Assembly (NCBI GenBank): GCA_002118135.1
Contig: BDIU01000286.1
Span: 1-64,000 of the forward strand
DNA length: 64,000 nt
DNA from: Trebouxia sp. TZW2008
Taxonomy: Eukaryota; Chlorophyta; Trebouxiophyceae; Trebouxiales; Trebouxiaceae
Direction: 5' to 3'
The stretch's first letter is position 1. Each line of letters starts with the position of its first letter. Shown here piece after piece: positions 35,645 through 46,200 of the stretch. A program made the translations under genes and the position numbers. The notes beneath the pieces are model-generated. The model had not been told where the DNA came from, ran no database searches, and worked only from the letters and a program-made list of their open reading frames with translations.

Positions 35645-36479
35645 ATGGGCGGCAACCTCGAGGAAGGTCAATCTTCGCAGTACCCGGATACACCAAAGGT
35701 TGGGACCGCTGCTAGCAAACTTGCAGTGCCGCCTAGACTGCCTCAAGCAAAGCACACCTGCTGCTTGCGACAGGCGCCGCCTCACACGCGCGTGTGCTCT
35801 GCAGACTATTGCCAGAAGTGAGGTAGCCCCCATTCTGGATGCAAACACCACTGATGCCAGCTATGCACCATACCCAGCACCATACCAGCCTGCCTTCCAG
35901 CGTGAAGCACCACCCTTGATAGCAACTGGGTACCCCACAGGCACCGGCCCTGCACGTGGCAGTGCTGCAGCAGTGTACCAACAGTCCCAAAACACCTGCT
36001 GGAACACGGACTGGCTGTTCTGTGTTCTTGGACTCCTCTGTACTCCTTTCTGGATTGCTGGAGCATGCCAGCCATTGTGCCGCCGGCCCAGATGGCCAAC
36101 AACCAGCTCCAAGGTTGGTTGGGTGTTCAACGTCATTCTCAGCATTGTCCTGGTTGCTGTGGTGATCGCAGCAGTTATTCTTGGTGTCAAAGCGGCTAAC
36201 AAGACCTGGAATGAAGATTTCAATGCATCCGCAGCATCTGGCACTGACTATGATGGGTCTACATGTAGCTTGGCACAGCAAACATGTGGTGGTAGTGCAG
36301 ACTGCTGTTCCAACGTGAACGGACTCATATGCTCAACCAATGCGGCAGGCACTCCTATGTGTCTGGTGAAAGAGCTGTATTCCTGCAATCAAAATGCTGA
36401 CTGCATCTGCAGCAGTGGCTGCAATGGTGACAAGTTATTTTGCTCAAGCGTCTCACGCACATGTGAGCAAGTGGTATGA
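35645..36479 (+). CDS. Two-helix membrane protein with Cys-rich C-terminal domain
   Basis: Preferred model: exon 35645-35698 and exon 35805-36479, joining in phase to 242 aa that starts MGGNLEEGQSSQYPDTPK. The alternative is an unspliced ORF from 35415 with a basic, low-quality N-terminal part. Features in order are a Pro/Tyr-rich segment (YAPYPAPYQPAF), a first hydrophobic helix (WLFCVLGLLCTPFWIAGAC), a short polar loop, a second strong helix (VILSIVLVAVVIAAVILGV) and a C-terminal domain of about 75 residues with many Cys, including CGGSADCC and CNQNADCICSSGC. The Cys-rich tail is probably outside the cytosol and disulfide-bonded (inference). No known family was recognised. It lies 440 bases after ILP1 in the same direction, with no echoes. 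Confidence 0.7.
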
Positions 36480-37131
36480 GAGGTGGTGAGCTGAAATGTA
36501 CAGCTGTACTGCAGTTTGTCATTTCAGATAGCTATGCTCACAGAAATGTCTGCCATCAGACTGCTGTTGCTCTACATTTTGTTATCAATTTGTGGTGAAC
36601 CATGAGCTGGCTTTTGCAACGTCTAGTTGCTAGTGCCTTGAGTCAGGTTTTACTTGTACTCTTGTACAGCACATCCTGACTCAATGGCATTGCACAAACA
36701 TGCTGTTGGCAATGCAAGGTTCAAACATTTATAGTTTATACTCTGTGTTGTCTCTAGACTTGCAAGATGAACAAGCTTTTCATGGGCCATGACTTCCTGG
36801 CATGATATGTGCTCACCATCATCAAACACCTTCGCATGCTGCAATGCATGTTACTTTCGCAGCATTGGCAAAGGCGCTAGGAGACACTGCAAAAGAGTCC
36901 ATGTCAACCTGTATGACATTAGAAGCTGTCTTGATGGCTATTGCGATCGATGCAGCATGAGCGCGCTGTAATGCAGCAGACATGTGCGATTGCACAGATC
37001 AAGCCTCAATGAAGCAAGCATTGAAGAGTGCAGACTTTGAACAATGCAAGAATTGCCAGTGCTTCCCAGTGCTTGCCATGAGCAACACAGCAATACACAG
37101 CGGGTGTTCAGGTCTGCCACACAACAGACCT
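36480..37131. other. Convergent intergenic region
   Basis: Lies between the Cys-rich membrane protein (+) and the helical protein (-). One minus-strand stretch near 36770-36840 reads AKVFDDGEHISCQEVMAHEK and could be a stray exon, but it cannot be linked to either gene. Confidence 0.4.
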
Positions 37132-39436
37132 TTATAATCTCTTCGTGACACTTTGACGCAAATTGCCCAGAGCAAGGGCTTGGACACGCAGCATATCTGC
37201 AGCTAGTTTGCTGACAACTTGATCGTATACAACAAATAAATACCTGTGCAGTCTGGCTATATGATTGTCACAGCTTGCTGCATGACCATTGAGCAAACAT
37301 GCTAACCAGACAAAGCTGCCCTTTGGAAAAAACAGCTTTGTCTGCAGCACTGCTCTGACATGCTGAAAATGATTGCAGTACACTTACGATCGTCAAATTT
37401 AGCCAAAGGCCTTGCTACTTCATTTAGCTAAGCACATGACGACTGCATGGATCAGAATGGGTCAAGCCTTTGCATGTTTGAAGGCGTCTGTGGTGCCCAA
37501 AAAGTACAGGTCAATTGTCTGTTCTGACTAATGCTCTCATGCACAGAATGTACAATCCGCCTGGTGTTCTGCATGTTCCAATACGTTTGATGAAATTGGT
37601 GGCGGACCAACTGCAGCATATTTGTATGATGTTGCTGCGAGAGGGAATGAATGCGCTCAGTGCTAAGCTGTCTAATCTGCTGCCACATGTCTTGACAAGC
37701 CTGAGACTGCTGTTGTAACAAGGAATGATCTTGGCAACTTGCTTGGAGTTTCTCTGCTAGACCTACATGCCACACTTTGCTATACAAAAAGCGCTTGTAC
37801 TGGTGTGTAAATTTCAGGTCTGCTAGTCAAGCATTTTCCAAGCAGACTCTGATGGTGGAACTGCTTTGCTACAGCAGAAATTGCTCACGCAATTGGGTTA
37901 TAAGCATGCGCTGCTACACAGCTGATTCATTGTGTGCGCACAAGCTGATATGGCTTAGCTGCACAGGGCATTGGTGGCTTGGAGCTGGTTGCACAGCAAA
38001 TGCTTTGCCATGCAAACTGTATAGCAGGCTTGCCAGCTGGTCATGCAAGTGTCATCCATTCATGCGCAAACAACCTCTTAGGAATGGACTTGATAGTACT
38101 GGGTGCGCAGAGCAGAAGAGCTGACATGATGTAGTGCAGGCTTTGGTTGAGCAACATCTGCATGCAGGTAAACACAAGCAGTCCCTGCTGCAGCATGATG
38201 CGCTTGACTCACGACACTGTGTGTTGAAAAGTGTGAGCTGACCTGTATGGTACTTTTGCCTGAGGATGGCAAGCCCTGCACATGATGCTTCTGTGTGTTT
38301 GCTCTGCATCAGTTCGGCTTGTTGGAGATGATATGATAGCATCCGCATTAGCGACTTGTTGTGTGAGGACTGTTGCAGGGACCAAGCATCTCTGGAGTTG
38401 GCTGCGGCATGAGCACTTGTAGCAATGTGCTGCCAACAGCACAGGCTTTTCTGCGTTGCAGACTTGGACTTCAGGTCTGACTATCAGGTGCATGATCAAA
38501 ACAACATATCAAACTGTAAACTAGGCACATGACAGGAGGCAATGCATTGTCAGACATGCTGAATGTTGCGAGAAACGCTCAGCAGGCAAATGGCCGCCGC
38601 TCCATGATGTTTGAAATACCTGGATCTGGGTCAGGCTGTGCTTTGTGTGCTGGCATTGCAACTTATGCCAACCCCTTTCGGCAAGAACTTTGGCCACCTC
38701 CTCATGTCGGTGTGTCGAGTACACATGACCCAGCGCATTGACTGCCGCAACAAGCAGCACTGCAAGCATGATATGGCCTTCCATGGCCTGCAGAAGAACT
38801 GGTGTCAAAGTTCTGCCTGAGCAGTGATGGTCGCAGCTAATGCTGTCAGGCCATTTAGACTCAGCACACTTTGCCATACCAAATAGGTGCTTGCAATTGC
38901 TGATGGTTTCCTGACTTCATGCTTTTTCTTAGGAAACCTGCTTTGCCAGTGCTTTCTGGCTCTTCTCAGGATAGCTTTCTGTATGAGACCGCCAGGGACC
39001 CGCGGGGTCCTGCCAGGCATATCTCTGTGCACACTGTGTGGCAAGCGCTACACGATCGCATGCTAGGTCACGGCGCTGCGAATGTGCTGCATTGATCAAG
39101 GTCGAAGTGCTTTTTGTCTGCGCGTGCTGCCTGCTGATCGATGGTCTGCCCAGTGTCAAGTCGGTGTGTTGCTGCCTTGACACGCGAATCATGCGGTGCA
39201 GCTGGCCCATGTTGCCAAGCTAAGCTTCCGTAGCTTCATGTCGGGAACAGCGTGCTTGGCCATGCCGTTTGGTCTCCTTCCAAAGCAAGTATTTGAGCAG
39301 GTCGTGTGAAGTGGGTTTGCGTCCGAGATGCTGCACGCTTGCGCACAAGTTTGTCGGCATCATCTCCAAGCATGCTAGAGGCTGCGGCGCTATACAAGAG
39401 CAACAATTTCTGCCCTGCCTGCTTCCTCATGATCAT
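37132..39436 (-). CDS. Putative helical protein, exon structure unresolved
   Basis: Several minus-strand segments look coding but could not be joined with confidence. They are an ATG at 39436 followed by RKQAGQKLLLLYSAAASSML and DDADKLVRKRAASRTQTHF; ALGHVYSTHRHEEVAKVLAE near 38700 with a good CAG/GTATTT donor; a helical exon with LMRMLSYHLQQAELMQSKHT near 38330 ending in a CAG/GTCAGC donor; a Gln-rich helical segment DMWQQIRQLSTERIHSLSQQ near 37660; and a terminal VVSKLAADMLRVQALALGN with stop at 37132. Amphipathic, Gln-rich helices suggest a coiled-coil or structural subunit. No family was recognised and no clear GT donor was found for the first exon, so the model may be wrong or may contain two genes. 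Confidence 0.35.
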
Positions 39437-39603
39437 CTCGATGAAATCATGACTAAATCCATGTGACTACTGCCCCTTTTACATCTTGATAGGTCAAAGT
39501 TATCGCGCGCAGGCAACGGTCACGTCGAATAAGTGTATGACCAAGGTCAGCGTGCAGCTGTGTGACTGAACAGACAGCTGACTGGCATGGATCGTTCGGG
39601 ACA
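39437..39603. promoter_or_regulatory. Divergent promoter between helical-protein and DUF2993 genes
   Basis: About 170 bases between two start codons pointing away from each other. The call depends on the start proposed for the minus-strand gene. Confidence 0.35.
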
Positions 39604-42152
39604 ATGCTCTTGAAAGCTGACGTGAGGCCGTTGCCTTGGCAAACAGTGCATGCCTGTAGCGTGACGCCCGTGTGCTGCACGAGCTTGACTGGTTACGCGC
39701 GCCATCCTGAGAGTCTACAGCACTGCCAATTCGCTTCTTGTCCTACACCGCGGCGAAGTTGTCGACGATGTCCGCCTGCAAGAAGGCTGGTTGTTGTTCA
39801 GTCAGCTAGCACTGATCTGGTACGCACTCCACTTTGACACACCGCTGTAGACACTTCTCTGGCGTCGGCAGCGCCGCTTGTTTACACTCAAATGTCACGT
39901 ATGTTTTCAGTCAGCTGGCTTATTGGAAGCGGTCGCCTCTGCTGCTCTCAGATCTCGTTTGAGACGGCACGACTCAGTCAAAACTAACATAAGCAGCAAT
40001 GTGTTGGGCCTATTGGCTGGAAAGGTCAACAGTGTACAGATCCGCGGAACTGGCTGGGAAAGCAGAGCTGGCTTGACCGCCAGACTTCTGGAGGTGAGAG
40101 TCCAATACATTCACCTTTGGTTGACTTGGGTCAGGCACTCTGTGGTACTGCCGTACATTCTCATTGTTCTCATGGCATCTTTTCTGCTTCATTAGATGTG
40201 CTTGCTGTCATGATGTGCAGTCATGGCTAAGACTCTGGACACAGCACAATTGCAATTGCTGATGCCATGCGTTCTACATGATGTCCCTGCATGCTTTGAT
40301 GTCTGTCAATCTGAGTCTGGACATGCGTGAGATCAGCCCTTGACAGACATAAGCAAGCATACACTATGCCACAGTGCTTGGTAGGCAGGGACAAACAGAA
40401 GACATGCCGCATTGCTTGACAGATAGGCCCAACCCAACAGCCATCTTGCACTGCTCACCAAGTTGCGGCATGCAGGTTTCTCTTGGTGAGTCTCAGCTTG
40501 ATGTAGAAGCCATTCTGACCCGGCAGCGCATCCTGCTGAAGTCAATTCCAAGGGGCACAGCCAAAATCATATTCACTGCAAAGGATTTCAGCAACTTTTT
40601 GGCTCACCCCTTCTTTAGGCAGGCTGCTGCTATAGCTGTGCAGGTCAATAGCCTCTTCACTGCTGCACTGTGCAAAGTGCATGCGACCTGCAGTCTGCAA
40701 TTGCATGCAAGCTGCAACTGCGTGCAAGCTACCGCCTGCAGTCGCACGCAATGCACGGTCTGCTCCTATAGCTGTGCAGGTCAGTACCTTCTATACTGTT
40801 ATAGCCTGTGACTGCATGCAAGCTACAGTCTGCAATTGTATGCAAGCTACACTCTAATCATTGCCAGTTCTGCACTGCAGTCATCATGTTTGCAAAGTAG
40901 CAACTCACATGACACATCAGGAAACACTGCAAGACTCAATGCTGATTGGATGCACAATCGCCTGACATCTGCATTTCAGAACGGAGCAGCACCATGAGTG
41001 GCATGATGAAACCGTGAGGCGTGACGTTTGCTTGTCGGCATTGTGATGCAGGGTAAGAAGTTTGCGTTTGACCAGTACTCAGTGCAGTTCAACTCTTTCT
41101 ATGGGCCATCTGGGGCAATCAGCTTCTCTGGGCAGTGGCAGGGTGATGGCCAAAGGTGGAATTCTCATCAAAATGTGTAGCATGTCAGCATGAGCATGTG
41201 CCCTTTATCAACGTGTTTCAACGCTTTTCAAAAATCTTGTGAAGGGACTGTAAAACGTCACCGACAGCATGTGCAAGTTTGTCAGATCGTAGCAGCACAC
41301 TTTCACGCTGATGATGTGCTTATTATGCACCAGTCAAGGCAAAGCATAAGAGCTTCAGGCATGAAACAATGGTAACAAGTTTCTGATTGAATCTTTTTGG
41401 AGTGCAGTTACAGTCTGACAATGGTGCCAGCTGGCAATTCAGCAGAGGTGACTGCTTTGTCACAGCAGATTGGCAATGCCCTGGACGAGCAAGCGCTCAA
41501 TATGACTGCAGTCTCAGCAGGTGAGATCTTAGTCAAATTGTCTGTTGGGGCTCAAACAGTCTGTAGATTGCGTGCTGTGTGGTCAGAGCTTTGCAAGAAC
41601 AGCGCCACCCTAGAGGTCTGCGCAAAATTGTTTGGCAAAAAGCGACGTGACTGGGTCATCCATCAGCAATGCACAATGCAGTGTTTGCTGCAATGCTACA
41701 GCTGACTAAGCCGACTAACCCCCTGGCCAGCTGCACAGAGACAACAACGAAACATCTCTCACATTTCACCTGTCAGACCGTGCAAGAACAATGCATATGC
41801 TTGTGCACAGGGCTCATGTGTGCTCAAGCTTGTCCTGGCCACAATTAGGAACGGCAAACAGTGCTTCACACATTGTTGACATGACAACTCCCATCAACAA
41901 ATTTCTAAGTGCTGCATCAACTTCAGCTTCCCTTATGCTGCAGACTTGTCAGACACAGATGACTCATCCAGGCTGATTTCAGATGAGCTATCCCGCTTCT
42001 TCAGCAACCTGACCATTTCATTACAAGGCATAGAGTTGACCTATAGTAGCATGAAGCTGTGCAGTCAGTCTGCTGGCGCTGGCGGTGATGTACTTGAGCT
42101 TTATTTGGATGTGGCTGTTTTGGACTTCCCACCGCCCAATCTGGATTTCTGA
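39604..42152 (+). CDS. DUF2993 (LmeA-like) protein, probably plastid-targeted
   Basis: Six exons (39604-39819, 39911-40093, 40476-40643, 41052-41155, 41408-41520, 41944-42152) splice in phase to 330 aa. The first exon is rich in Cys, Arg, Ser and Pro with few acidic residues and looks like a chloroplast transit peptide. The mature part shows the DUF2993 pattern: LLAGKVNSVQIRGTGWESRA, LLKSIPRGTAKIIFTAKDF, FAFDQYSVQFNSFYG, then a second half with MVPAGNSAEVTALSQQIGNA and SNLTISLQGIELTYSSMKL. DUF2993 proteins occur in cyanobacteria, actinobacteria and plastids; bacterial LmeA binds phospholipid. A lipid-binding role at plastid membranes is inference. Intron 3 contains a donor echo and a minisatellite. 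Confidence 0.83.
40677..40860 (+). repeat. Minisatellite and donor echo in DUF2993 intron 3
   Basis: 'tgcatgcaagct' and 'cagtctgcaatt' words recur several times from 40677 to 40855. Inside, 40759-40797 repeats the exon-3 donor at 40625-40663 ('ctgctNctatagctgtgcag' before GTCANTA), again downstream of the working donor. Confidence 0.75.
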
Positions 42153-43222
42153 TATGCAGTACCAATACCGGATATGCGGTAATACGATTTGACCCAGTTG
42201 CGAAATAAAGGGAAAAGACTGTGTCATGATGCGTCATTATGAAGACCTTTATGAGTAAAACAGCCTCAAATTGATGCTCTGAAGGCAGCAACGATCAACT
42301 CTAGTGATGCAAATTGACGGCAATGCTGGGTATGTGACAAAATGGTTTGCTGACCTCTAGCTTCCTTCTGGGCAATTGTGTTGGTTGATGTTTTGGAGAC
42401 CGTGAAGCTTTTGGGGCATTTGACAGGTCGGGTTCAAGAGTGACAGGTGGATTGCTCATCCTTAGGCATGACAAGCGTGCCAAGCATGAGCCTGAACAAC
42501 TAATATTATTGTTGACAATCAGCTGCTTTTGGTTTGTGGCAGTCTGTGTCAAGTGAGTCGCACTGCCAATGCGCAGTGCACGTGCACAGTCCAAGTCCTA
42601 AAGCGCTTCAGCCCTTTGGCATGTGTCCTGATCTGTATAGTCGCAAGGTTTCAGGCAATAAAGACGGTGATCATGTTGTCCGAGTTGCAGAAACACAGCT
42701 TAGCTGGAACAGCGTGCCACACGGTGTTGAACTTGGTTTTCATTGCCGCAGCTTTGTTTGTAGTGCGCAGTGATGGCTGTGCATGCACTTGGGTTCTGTT
42801 TTGCAATGGACTGTGTGCGTCAAATACTTTTGTAAAGATCCACGTGAACGTCAAGGGACTGCCGTTCAGTACCGGTGCATCGAATTGCTGGCCATATAAG
42901 TCGAGGTCATGCAGATTGTATATACTACGTAACACAAAATTTCAAGGCTGTTACAAGGCAAAGCACCAAGTAGCCCTTCATCTTTCGGTTTCAACCGCAC
43001 GGAATTGGAAAAAAGGGAGCTATAGCTGCTCAAAGTCTACGACACATTTCGACATCCTACACCTAGTGCAAACGCCTTTCAGCCCTATGCTGAGAGAAAA
43101 GGAAAGCATGCATCAAATCAAACAACCTGTGGTCAACCCAGCACGAAATCCTGACACAGTTCAGCGCATCAACCTGCACTCACAACAGTCCGTAGCACCA
43201 AGACTAGCATATTTATGAACTT
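42153..43222. other. Convergent intergenic region between DUF2993 and kinase genes
   Basis: A 229-codon open frame at 42529-43218 has no domain signal, unusual composition and no ATG-initiated conserved start, so it is not called as a gene. No repeat or RNA was recognised. Confidence 0.45.
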
Positions 43223-46200
43223 TCAGTTGACAGACCGCCTGTGTGCCTTAATGGCAGTTGAGCCAGGGGGCAGACCATTCAACTTAGAGCTTTCAGTATC
43301 CCCTGAAGCGTGCATCTTATGGGAGGATTGCTGACTAGTGTAGGACTTGCTGGATGCTGAAACAGTGGGGCTTGCATCTCCGGCGGTGGCCACCGACGAC
43401 CTCCTGGACTTCTGAGCACCAGGTGACACAGCTTGACCTGTGATGCAGAAGAACAGTGTCAGAACGCATTGCAGGTGATGGGCTCAGTGGAAGACTGAGC
43501 ATACTGAGCCAGCAGGCCTGATCAGACTGCATGCGTGCGAACTTGCTCTGCTGTGCAAAATGTTGCTTTGGTGCATGTTTTTAATAATAGCAATGACAGC
43601 TTGTCTGCCACCAAAACCAAAGCAGCGATGATATATATGGACAGGAATGCTTGCAAAGGCACTTTGTCACAAAGTCGCTGACCAGCATGGAAAGAGGATG
43701 TTACACATCAGCTTTTGAGGCCCACTGAGCGCATCAATGCAGCAGTCAGCACATGGGTTGCAGTAGTGCTTGATGCTGACTCAGATAGGCAGATGCATGA
43801 GCTTGTCAGAATGCTTGCCTGCCAGCTTGCCAGAGTGTTGAGGGGACATGGTAAGCGAGCCAATGCCGACAGCTTTGCTGTTCTTGCGTGCGCTGTCAGC
43901 TCCTGCCTTGACCGGCCGTGGCAGATCAGCCGGGATGTTGCCAGACACCTTACGCTGAGTGTCGGATGCAAACATGGACTTGCTAACTGCAAACAACAGG
44001 GTTGGTAGTTACAATCTTACGGATTGTATTGCAGGTGCTAGGTGCATTTGCCTTGCCGCATCAACAGACATTGATGTTGGAACAGTCAATTCCCCAAAGC
44101 CAATGCAGCTGCGCAGCCTGCACCCGGCATAATAGCTGTAGCACAGAGATGCCAGAGTCAATGCCAAGGAGCACAGCAATGCCACACAATAGCTGCTTCA
44201 GATGTGAGGAACGAAGGGACTGTTGCGGGAACATTGTTGGCATGAATCAATGGCAAACATCAAAGCGATGTCAAAGATGAGGTCAATGGCATTGGTCGAC
44301 AAGGCTGAAAACAGGGCAGTTGGTGGGCATCCAAGGCGAAAGGGGGCGGAGGGCGGGGGGAGGAGGGGAGAGATTCCAGCAGAAAGGGGTGGCAGAGGGC
44401 ATGCAAGGGTGTTTCGTTTGCTGCAGTTCACCACCCTCACAGTCTTAGCCCTCAAAGTGTGACCTTGAACAGTGGGACCCTTCTTCTGTATGATCTCTGG
44501 CAACTCCACTTTCCCATTCCACAGAATGCATGCTTGGGTATCTTGTGCATGTTCAAAAGCTTTTTCCAGGTCCTTCTTGCTTGCAAGAGAGCAAGCATTT
44601 TTGTTAATGCGCAACTCTAGATTTGTGCAACGCCTGTGTAAGGAGTCGGGAGTGCAGGTTTAACAGGGTTTCAGTGCAGTCCTAAACCCCAAACCCTAAG
44701 AGTGCAGCCCACCTGGTCTTGAGGCTCCAGGGGTGGCTGGTGGGGTGGGCACGCCCCCCCGCCTGCGGCTTGTGACCCCCGCAACCCCCGCTACAATTCC
44801 CCCGCGGCCTGATGCTGGGGAGGAGGGCTCTGGCCCTTCTTCGGCCTCCACAGCACTGCTCACTGATGCGGTGCCCTCGTCCAAGTCCTGAGAGTCTGTG
44901 CAGAAGCCGCCTGCAAACATCACAAAGTCAAGCCTGCAAGTGTCAAACTAATCGAGCCCGCAGCTTTTGACCCCAGCAATCCCTCATGAATCCGCCTCGG
45001 CCTGATGCTGGGAGGAGGGCTCTGGCCCTTCTTTAGCATCCACAGCACTGCTCAAGGAAGCGGTGCCCTCAGCCAATTATTGAGACTCTGTGCAGAAGCC
45101 CCCTGCAAACATCAAAATGTCAAGCTAGCAATTGTCAAACAAATCAAGTCAGCAAGTTCGAACCCCAGCGCCCTGCCCCCCCCTCCCTTCGCCCCCTCAA
45201 ATTGAACCCCCCTTGCACCAACGCTGGCGAGTAGGGGTCTGGCCCTTTTTCAGTCTCAATAGCACCGCTGAGTGATGTTGTATCCTCGTCCAAATCTTGA
45301 GAGTCTGTGCAAAAGCCGTCCGTAAAACCAGGAAGCAAAGTCTTGGCTTTCCTTTTGAGCAAATCCTCAGTGTCCCCACCTCCAACTGGCAACCCCCATG
45401 CGCATGACCCCTCCGTGCATTGCATGTTTGCTGGTGTGAAGCAAGTCTGTGGGCTTACATCAAAATCGTAATCTGAGCATTACCTATCACTGGCTCTTAC
45501 AATCAAGGCGCTTGTGGTATGGTTGGAGTCACCATGCCACATGTCAGCTGTAGTCCAAGCAACTTTCTGCTTGCTGTCATGTCAGGAAGAAGCAGTGCTG
45601 CCAGAACATACAACTGACTGTATCAAAAATCGAACTCAAGCACAGGATATAGCCCAACAGCTGTGTATGCTACACAATGTCTGTAACAATTCTGCACAGT
45701 CGTCATCTGACAGCGTGGGCCAGTCAACTTACTGTTTACTCTTGAAGGGGCAAAGTCACTGGGGAGCACCAGCTGCAGACTGCTAGAAATGGTGTCTTCC
45801 TGGGGGCTTGACCCCTCCAGCTGGGCCCCCACCAGGTTGGGGTCCCCCTCTAGGGGGTCAGCCAAGGGCTCTTCCAGGGAGTCTACGCAGTCCAGCCCTT
45901 CACACCAGGGGCTATGCCGCAGCTCCAGCATTGTTATGCGTTCCTCCTGTATGTTGTATGATGACCTATCTTTCCTTGCCGACGCTTTGTTGACCACAAG
46001 TAGCAGGATTGACAAAGAGGTGAACATGCGCAAGCAGTGATCACTGGCAGTTGCAAAGGCAGCACTGATCATAAGCAGGGAGCGCCTGCAGGGCTGTCCA
46101 TGAGCAGACATGACTTACAGATATGAGGAAATCAGGCAGGACTTATGGCATTGGCTACAAGCAAGCAGGCTGAATAAGTTGACAATGACCAGACAAGGGT

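Noticed and set aside
35415..36479. Single-exon 354-aa version of the Cys-rich membrane protein
   Set aside because: The first 130 residues look non-coding, whereas a start at 35645 with one phase-0 intron gives a cleaner N-terminus. Kept as an alternative only.
36770..36844. Minus-strand stretch AKVFDDGEHISCQEVMAHEK as an exon
   Set aside because: Looks coding but could not be joined in phase to the helical-protein gene, which already has a stop at 37132.
42529..43218. 229-codon plus-strand open frame
   Set aside because: No domain or conserved motif, composition unlike neighbouring exons, and it lies between convergent gene ends. Probably chance.
45140..45175. tRNA-like T-arm word gttcgaaccc
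   Set aside because: No acceptor stem, anticodon arm or A box in the right positions. It lies in a repeated intronic block of the kinase gene.
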